Source: Panicum virgatum (taxonomy: Eukaryota; Streptophyta; Magnoliopsida; Poales; Poaceae). From it: a DNA stretch of 64,000 bases. Location of the stretch: NCBI RefSeq assembly GCF_016808335.1, contig NC_053144.1:57428195-57492194 (forward strand). The letters are read 5' to 3'. Shown in pieces: positions 57,207 to 64,000 of the stretch (position 1 is the stretch's first letter; every line of letters begins with the position of its first letter). The notes under the pieces were generated by a model that worked only from the letters and a program-made list of their open reading frames with translations, was not told the origin of the DNA and searched no databases. The position numbers and the translations under genes are program-made.

Positions 57207-57617
57207 GCACCACTAAAGATCAAAATCTTCCTGTGGCAACTAAAGCACAATAAGCTGCAAGTTGCTGCCTCGCTCAAAAGGAGAGGCCGGAAAGGAAGCG
57301 TCTATTGTTGCCTGTGCGGCAAGGTGGAGACTACTAACCATGTTTTCTTTGGGTGTTCGATTTCGAGGTTTGCATGGTGCTGCCTCAGGGATGCCTTTGG
57401 TTGGGCAAGGTGTCCTACTGACCTCAGCGACCTAATGGGCATTAGTGTCACTGGTGGTTCTATGTTAACTAATCATTTGAGAACTTTTATCTTTGCTGGA
57501 TTCGCTTGGGCCATATGGCGATCTAAGAACAAAATGGCGATCGAGCAGTGCTTTCCTGGTAACCCATTGGAGGTGATCCACTCTGGTTTTGCCTTCATGC
57601 AGAAATGGCGGCATTAA
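57207..57617 (+). pseudogene. Non-LTR retrotransposon fragment (zf-RVT tail)
   Basis: An open frame reads APLKIKIFLWQLKHNKL, then YCCLCGKVETTNHVFFGCSI, then FAWAIWRSKNKMAIEQCF, stopping at 57615-57617. This is the zinc-binding region and tail after reverse transcriptase in plant LINE ORF2. Upstream is only (CT)n and spacer, so it is a fragment; no poly-A or target duplication was identified. Confidence 0.8.
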
Positions 57618-57854
57618 TTGCGTGCAGGCCGCAGTGAACAGTCGGATCCGTGGCTGTGGCCCTGGACGGATCGATCTCACATGGTCGAAGGAGCATGTCT
57701 AGTACGGTGCGCGCGCGTAGTGCTACCGGATCAGTTCAGCGGATTTATCCCTCGTCGTCAGATTCTCCCGCTCTCAAATGAGTGCACGGATAATGGCACA
57801 GCCGGCTGCCAAGTGCCGTCACTCAAGTAGTTCTTGTGGACTCCAGCTCTTTAA

Positions 57855-58440
57855 GAGCAGGTATTATAGTGGGCTGCAAATAGGCTAAATCTTATGTGGA
57901 GGATAAAGAAAAGAAGAGAGAGAAAAATGGACGTGCTACAAACCGCCAGCTGAAAAAGGCGTCCCGACCTGTGTTGGTGGGCCAGGCTGCATCCGTCCGC
58001 CGGCTCGCAGCCTGCTACCGGGGCCGAAGCTGGCGCATGGCAGACCATGCAGCCGGCCGGTGGGCTGAATTATTATCCCTATCCTAATGCTTTATGTATT
58101 CAAGTAGTGCAGCGCGGGCGAATGAGAATCAAGAGAACGGCTTGCGCCCGCTTTGAGTCGGCATTGTGTGAGTCGTCGGCTTCCAGGGGCGGAGCCAGAA
58201 AGTCATTTTTTCCATTGTTAGGGGGGGCCAACCATACAAATTTATATAAAAATTTAACCAAAATTTAAATTTCTAGTGTAAATTTTTGGATCATAGGGGG
58301 GCCAGGCCCCTGCCCGCCCCCCCTCCCTCCGCCCCTGTCGGCTTCCCTTTCTCTTCTCATTTCTCTCTCCCACGTCAGCAGAGTTTGACGTGTCTGGACA
58401 TTTCGCTCGCCGATCTGGCATGGCACCAGTATACTTGCTC
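57855..58440. mobile_element. Harbinger-like MITE, interrupted by a hAT MITE
   Basis: The left end GAGCAGGTATTATAGTGG and the inverted right end GAGCAAGTATACTGG are of the same family as the element at 4603. The flanks are TAA and TGA. About 430 bp once the nested element is removed. Confidence 0.55.
58184..58337. mobile_element. hAT MITE, 8-bp TSD
   Basis: 154 bp with TIRs CAGGGGCGGA and TCCGCCCCTG and a perfect 8-bp duplication TCGGCTTC (58176-58183 and 58338-58345). The interior is AT-rich. Confidence 0.9.
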
Positions 58441-59253
58441 TGAAACAACCTTAGCGCTGTCAGATCCCGGTGTCAGATCGGATGTTGGAAACATGCATTG
58501 TTTCCAGCCCTGTAATGCCGGCATCTTCTTCCTCGCATAGCATTGCCCCCCCCCACCCCCCCACCCCCAGCATCAAATCCTTGTGTTTATCTTGACAGAT
58601 TGCGCATAGGTCTTCCGCTGCATCGTCATACACACAGGCTGACAGGCGACAACGCTGCTCGTGGTTCTCGACGTGGGTGACCATTAACAAGCACATAAAA
58701 TAGTCAACTGCCACCACGGATCCAGCAGAGCGACACACCACTCCGCTGCCCTGAAGATGAAGCACCACTGCACCAGCAGCAGCAGCAGCACGGAACACAC
58801 AAGGGCAGCTGGGAAGGCGCACCAGGCGTCCCAGATAGCAGGGGCACGGGATCTCCCCGAAACCATGGCGGCTCCGGCGGAGCACGTTCGCCCGTCCCGT
58901 CAGGTCTCGCTCGGCACTGCACACCGCCAGTGCCCGCGTACTGTGCCGATCCGGCGATCCCAGCCCGGCTGGTTGCTTGTGAGCCGGCGTTCGGTGGCCG
59001 GTCAGTGTCCGCGGCGGCTGTGGCATCGGGGCAGCGAACGCGTCCGCGGCATGCAGGGCAGCAGTGGCTGCGTGCCCGGCACGGCCGGGGGCACAGGCCG
59101 ATCGCGCGATTGATCGAGGCTTGTTGTGTGGGCTGGCTGGCCTCCGGGTACGGTTCCCCGATCGGAACGTCTTGGTCAGGGTGTTCGATCCCAGCGTCAG
59201 ATTCCTCAATCCTCAGATTCAGGTCATAAACTGGTGGCAATCTGTCGCTGTTG
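58441..59253. other. Intergenic with an uncertain minus-strand ORF
   Basis: Minus-strand 58704-59240 is a 178-codon frame starting with ATG (MPPVYDLNLRIEE), then Pro/Arg/Ala-rich sequence and a poly-Cys run from a CAG microsatellite. The DLNL opening looks like real protein; the rest looks like noise. It may be a decayed 5' exon, possibly of a transposase-like gene. Confidence 0.3.
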
Positions 59254-59256
59254 TTA

Positions 59257-59497
59257 GAGCAATTCCGGTAGGACCACCCAAATTTAGAAGCTCATTTCTA
59301 AATTTTACTCACTCAAATATGGGTCTCCACTCCAGCAGGTCGTGTAAATTGGGCTTCTATGTTAGCAGCCTAAATAGATGGCCACCAAATTGAGGGGGTG
59401 GGGGAGAAATTTGAAAGCCTGCTGGAGATCAATTTTTTGCATCCATCGAGCAAATATGGAGATGAAAACCCATTTAATAGTCTTGCTGGAGTTGCTC
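59257..59497. mobile_element. Harbinger/Tourist-like MITE
   Basis: 241 bp flanked by TTA (59254-59256 and 59498-59500). The ends are GAGCAATTCCGG and the inverse GAGCAACTCCAGCAAGAC. Internal GCTGGAG words. Confidence 0.8.
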
Positions 59498-59500
59498 TTA

Positions 59501-61759
59501 CTATCTCGCACTGCAATTCAGCATAGGGATGCATCATCATGCGTCCTCATCGTCGCCCTAGAACATGCTCCACGCAACATCAGCGTCTACCAGTCCATTT
59601 GCAACAGTGCATTCTCGATCTTGCCTAGCTCAGAAAGCAGAAGCTGCGTCTGAATCTGAACCGGCTCGATCAAAAGTTGAAGTGCGGAAAGGAGAAACGA
59701 TCGGCTTCGCTCAGGCTAAGGTTCGCTGCCTGCCGCTGCTTTTCCTCGCCGTCCATGTGTCCGAAGACCCCCTCCGGCAATTATTCTATGCCATCGATCG
59801 ATCTCGCCAAGATGCACGAAAGTACTGGCTGTTGCATGGCATCTTCCCCCTCCGATAGATGGCCAAATAATTGGGCGAGCGTACGAGAGCCGGGACCGAT
59901 CGCCGCTGCTGCCGCAGCGCCAGTGCACGCTTGTCAGCTTGCGGCCAACGATCACATGCCTCCACATGACCCCCCCCCCCCCCCCCCCCCCCCGCCCCCC
60001 CAACCCATGACGTCTCACCAAGTCACCAAGAGGTTGCTGTTTGCGTGGTGCCTGCATGCTTTCGTGGACGGCCATGATTGATCGGTGTGACGATGTACCA
60101 GCGGCTGCTCGTCGTCACGTCGCTTGCCAAATGCTAAGTGGGGTTTGTTCGTGCTTAGCGGGAATTATGGGCTTCCATCTGATGATGCGGACGGACGATC
60201 GAATTGGATCGGTCACCGGCCGGGGCTGTGGGATGTCATGATGAAAATTTGTCAGCTGCCACCGACCGCAACGCGGATAGCGGCGAACTCATCAAGATGC
60301 TGTTCCAGGGGGACTAGCGCTTCGGCTTGGTTTGGTGTTTGCTACTCGCCGGTGCATTGTACGCGGCCGTTGCGCAGACAAAAACCGAACTGTTGGCTAG
60401 AGACTGACATGGAGCTAGGCTGTTGAATGGATGTTAGTTGGGACACGTGTACTTCTTAAAGAAAAAAGAGTAAAAGGTCAGAAGACGGACAGAAACACAA
60501 ATTCTGAGATCTTTAATTGAATTTTGGTTTAATTGAAGCCAACCTTTTAAGATTTATAGTGATTCCATGTTCTATGCGTTACCTACAAAACTATCTCCTG
60601 AGTTCGAGCTATTCACAGCATGCCGTCATCTGAAACTGTATTTTTCGCCCAATAGGCGGAGTGTACGCTGACGATGCTAAAAAGGTGTTCCATACTGTAT
60701 AAGAAAGGCGGAAATGATTCGGTATTACTCCAGTGCGCACACCTGCAATCATGCTCAGCGCTCGGATCTCGATCGGTGCCTCTCCGATGCCGTACAGCTA
60801 CTACTACGTCCACACCACACACACGCCGCGACTGGAGAGAGAGAGAGGCCGGATAACGCTAGGGGCGTGCGTGCCCACACGTCAGCGAGGTGCCGAGCCC
60901 CCGCAGGACTCAGGTGGGGCCGTGCTCGTTTTGTCCGCACGCGCGTCCCGGATCTCGAAACGCCCCCCAATGATGTGCGGCGGCAGCGGGCGGAGGGCGA
61001 GGCGGCCCAGGACCCCGACACGGCACGTGCGCGCGCGAGACCCCTCCTCCGGCCTCCCGCCCATGTGCCGCCTCCGCATTTATTCACGCACGGGCCATCC
61101 ATGCCCCGCCCCCGCTCGCCGCACCCGCACCGGCCGGCGGCGGGGCCGCGCCGGTAACCGTAGCGCATGGGATGGGAGGCGAGACGTCCAATCCGTCCCG
61201 GCGATGGCGGGATCTTCATGGATGGATGCGAAAGGACATGGTGCGTGCGCCGGGAGTGAGGGAGACGGCCATGCCTGATCTTCCCGTGGATGCCGATGGG
61301 CGCGCGAGCCGCCGTGGTGTGGTGAGTGCGATTATTGTGGAGGAAAGGAAAGGAGGAGGACGTACAACGCCTACGTGTGCCGATCTCCTCTTCTGATTCG
61401 TACCGCAGCTGAAAAGCGGGGGCGGCGTAAAGGTAGTGCAAAGGCGGTTGCAGGCAAATGAAATCTCTGGGCCCAGCAGTAAAAGGTCCCTGCGTAGCGC
61501 GTACCCAGAGCACCATGTATACAGATACAGGCATACAGCCCCGTAGGAATACGCGTACTGTACGGCGGAAGTATCGCACCAGCAGTTCCAGCTGGATGCA
61601 CTCTACGTACGTACTGCATGCAGTAAAGCGACTTCGACTCCGAGTGACACGTATTTAGAGTAGTACGAATTTTCGGCGGCGTTGCTTTTCTCACGATGCC
61701 GCGGCAGTAGACGCTTTATACTTTGGTACACTACCTTGCACACAGAAGGCGCCACGGAC
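59501..61759. other. Intergenic, no gene recognised
   Basis: Contains a long poly-C tract at about 59970-60000 and a GC-rich block at 60840-61150, with long but featureless frames on both strands (for example minus 60755-61579). Confidence 0.4.
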
Positions 61760-62112
61760 TACTCTATTTTCGCGCCATATTGCTCGACCACATACATCCC
61801 TTCCTCCCTCTCCTTCCCTCTGACCCTCTCTCGATGCTCTGTTCGATGTGACCATGGGCAAAACTACCTTCCTCTCCGAACGAGGGAGGTGAACTCACTG
61901 ACATTGCTAGACCGCCGCCTATACACAGAGCGCACGCAGAGGAAACAAAGAAAAAAGAGGGCATATGAAACTGCTCGCGTACATGACGAACAGCACAGGG
62001 GCTGATCAAATCAAGTCGGCCAAGAACTTTTCTCGCGGTCTTGAGATTTCCCTTTCTTTTCATTTCGCCTGCTCGGCCTCTCGGGGAGGCTTGCTTTCTC
62101 ACGGCAACTTTT
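61760..62112 (-). other. 3' flank of the DUF1645 gene
   Basis: Downstream of the stop codon at 62113; the probable 3' UTR. No other gene seen. Confidence 0.45.
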
Positions 62113-63162
62113 TCACCGGGAGAAGACGGGGTTGAGGGTTTTGGTGAGCCCGTGGAGCGCGCCGTAGCCGCGGGAGCTGAAGCCCAGGCAGCCCAGGAGG
62201 CCCTGCCGGTACGGGAGGAACGTGCGCCGCCGCATATCCTCCGCCTGTGCCCGGTTCGGCGCCGCGTACAGCCGCTCGTGCGCCGCCGCCACCGTCGTGG
62301 ACCGCCGCCTGCGACCCCTGCCCTGCCCTCGAGGGCGGGCCTCCTCGCCGCCAGCCGCCTCTGTCGCGGGCGGCGGGCGCGAGGGGCGGAGCCTGGCGGC
62401 GAGCTTTTCCCGGGCCGCCCAGGAGGGAGAGAACGCCCACGCTCGTTCGGGCTTGCTGGCACCGGCGGATGCGCCCGCCGCGGGGGCGTCGTTCGCGTGG
62501 GCGCTGCTGCTGCTGCTTCCGGGCTCGCTCCTGCTGCGGTGGAGGAGCATGTCCTTGATGAACACCCACCGCCGGGACCCGCGCGCCGACGACGAGGCCG
62601 ACGAGGAGGAGGACGTGGAGGAGGAGCGCGACGAGGCGGTGACCGGCGGCGCGGCCTCCTCCCGCGCCGCGCCGCCTGGCGCGGGGCCGAGATCCGGCGC
62701 GGGGACGAGCGCATTGATCAGCTTGAACCGCGGGGACGCGCCGCGGAGCGGGGACATGGACCGCGCGCGGCGGTGCACGGACGCGCTCCGCGGCGTGAGG
62801 TCGCGGCCCCGCGCCGGGGCGCGCCCGCCGCCGCCCTCGTCGTCCTCGTCGCTGCTGGGGTCGAGATCCGGGAGCGGGGGCAGGGTGAGCGGCCGGATCT
62901 GGCCGTTGTGGAAGAGCTCGTCGGCGGAGATCATGGGCCCGCCGGGCCCGCCGAACTCGAACTCCGCGTCGCCCGCGCCCCCGCGCCCGCCCGCGCCGGC
63001 GGCCGCGGAGGCCGAGGACGACGTCGAGAAGAGGAGGTGGTGGATGGGGCTGGCCGGCGCGCTGAAGAAGTATCCGCCGCCGACGAAGGCAGGGGAACGC
63101 CCGGGGCTGGACGGCGCGCTGGCGAACGGGGTGGAGCAGGAGCTGTCGATGTCGTCGTCCAT
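62113..63162 (-). CDS. DUF1645 family protein
   Basis: Single exon, 349 aa, ATG at 63160-63162. The hallmark motifs are in order: SSCSTPFASAPSSPGRSP and GYFFSAPASP near the N-terminus, ADELFHNGQIRPLTLPPLPD about one third in, then RSMSPLRG, RRWVFIKDMLLHRSRSEP, and a basic C-terminus ending LGFSSRGYGALHGLTKTLNP. These are the conserved blocks of plant DUF1645 proteins. Some rice members (for example OsSGL) affect stress tolerance and grain length; the molecular activity is not known and the role here is inferred. The protein is rich in low-complexity Ser, Ala, Gly and acidic runs. Very high GC creates long antisense and out-of-frame ORFs, which are shadows. Neighbours give no functional hint. 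Confidence 0.88.
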   Translation of the reverse strand: MDDDIDSSCSTPFASAPSSPGRSPAFVGGGYFFSAPASPIHHLLFSTSSSASAAAGAGGRGGAGDAEFEFGGPGGPMISADELFHNGQIRPLTLPPLPDLDPSSDEDDEGGGGRAPARGRDLTPRSASVHRRARSMSPLRGASPRFKLINALVPAPDLGPAPGGAAREEAAPPVTASSRSSSTSSSSSASSSARGSRRWVFIKDMLLHRSRSEPGSSSSSAHANDAPAAGASAGASKPERAWAFSPSWAAREKLAARLRPSRPPPATEAAGGEEARPRGQGRGRRRRSTTVAAAHERLYAAPNRAQAEDMRRRTFLPYRQGLLGCLGFSSRGYGALHGLTKTLNPVFSR

Positions 63163-63328
63163 GGCGCCTGCGCCTGCGGACGCTGCGTGGCCCGTCGTGC
63201 TCCTCGCGCCGGGTTGACCTGCTTGCAGTGAAGTGGCGGGGCGGTGGAGGCCTGGAGGGGTGGTGCGGTGGGAACTGGGAAGAGGAAGGAGAATGCTGGA
63301 GAAAGGCAGGGGAGGGGAGAGGAGAGGT

Positions 63329-63336
63329 TATAAATG
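63329..63336 (-). promoter_or_regulatory. Probable TATA box of the DUF1645 gene
   Basis: The minus strand reads ATTTATAA, about 170 bp upstream of the ATG, before a CT-rich leader. Confidence 0.45.
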
Positions 63337-63345
63337 GAGGGCGGG

Positions 63346-64000
63346 GCAGAATGGAGTGGGCCCGGCGGTGCAGCGGCGGTAACTGTCCGGCGCACGGCAC
63401 ACCGATGGCTTTGGGCGTGGCGACGGGACACGGGGGTCAGCGACTCGGCCGAGCGGTTTGGCCGGATTGGGTTTGTTGACGGCAATCTGCAGGGGAGTTA
63501 CGTCTGCTTGGGCGGCGTGCCTTGCTATAGGAGAGCTACTGTTGCCACGGAAATACTAGCGCGACATTTCACAACGAAATTTGCTCGTCAGTGCTCGCCA
63601 TGTAGGAAGAGTCTGAAATGCCTCAAGAGGTGTCTGAAATCTCCCCAACACCAATCAACCTGTAATTTTGGAAGGGTGCGCAAATGCTCGGCCGGATCGA
63701 GTAACTAGGAACGAGTAGCAACGGGGTTGCCATGCGCAGACCAATTAGGACAGGGATAGCACAGTGTCGCTGAAGGCCGGGGCTGATGGCATTCAGACAT
63801 TGAGCTGCAATGCACCGAGAAGTTGTGTCGATCGTATGCCAGACCAATCAGAATCGTGTCGCCCCCGTAGAACCGGGATCCTGGTTACGCTGAACAATCA
63901 TGCCGGTGCCGACCCAGCTTTTGTACACGCACCACGACGCCAGCTCACCGGAGAAGCCAACGTGTTTCCAGTTTCCATCGCGCTACTCTGACTCGCGAAC
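63346..64000. other. Upstream flank of the DUF1645 gene
   Basis: No gene or repeat recognised up to the window edge. Confidence 0.45.

Noticed and set aside
60755..61579. 274-codon minus-strand ORF
   Set aside because: Composition-driven frame with competing frames on both strands and no recognisable motif.
62041..63231. 396-codon plus-strand ORF and a 433-codon minus-strand ORF over the DUF1645 gene
   Set aside because: Other frames of the same GC-rich exon. Only the 62113-63162 frame carries the conserved DUF1645 motifs.

Overview
The window is nuclear DNA from a grass, most likely a panicoid. The evidence is short spliced genes with canonical GT-AG introns, very GC-rich coding exons, an R2R3-MYB that closely resembles the maize P1 / sorghum Y1 regulators, and a dense grass-type transposon load: MULEs, CACTA elements, hAT, Harbinger-like and Stowaway MITEs, a tRNA-derived SINE, and LTR elements. 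Nothing looks bacterial, organellar or viral.

Host genes, left to right: (1) the 5' end of a BRCT-domain gene on the minus strand, cut by the window edge, with E2F-like and telo-box motifs in front of it; (2) tRNA-Ala(AGC) at 4267; (3, 4) two plus-strand genes at 5781-6783 and 9653-10312 for small secreted, probably GPI-anchored proteins sharing one six-cysteine spacing, a diverged tandem pair; (5) a plus-strand R2R3-MYB of the P1/Y1 type at 44953-49167 with a 2.9-kb second intron; (6) a minus-strand single-exon DUF1645 gene at 62113-63162.

Mobile DNA fills most of the rest. A 2.9-kb Mutator-like element (909-3820, perfect 9-bp target duplication) carries two convergent genes: a Myb/SANT-like ORF and a broken MuDR-type transposase. 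A second MULE lies at 11449-12927. A repeat of about 5.1 kb occurs twice in direct orientation (13049-18133 and 19282-30158); the second copy is split by a 5.8-kb insertion that itself holds a solo-LTR-like element. Between 35.5 and 43.3 kb are a SINE, a Stowaway MITE, two CACTA elements with hairpin-rich interiors and a 5'-truncated LINE. A complete but gag-only LTR retrotransposon (49635-53512) lies antisense just downstream of the MYB gene, followed by a second solo-LTR-like element (53794-57084) of the same family as the one near 20.5-25.1 kb. Harbinger-like MITEs and a hAT MITE, one nested in another, lie at 57.8-59.5 kb.

The host genes share no obvious pathway; this is ordinary gene-plus-transposon grass sequence. 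The points most worth a second look are the two-gene MULE, the six-cysteine gene pair, the CACTA insertion with its empty-site paralogue, and the repeat and antisense context of the MYB gene. Splice sites were placed by eye from reading frame and consensus. Family names rest on recognition, not searches.
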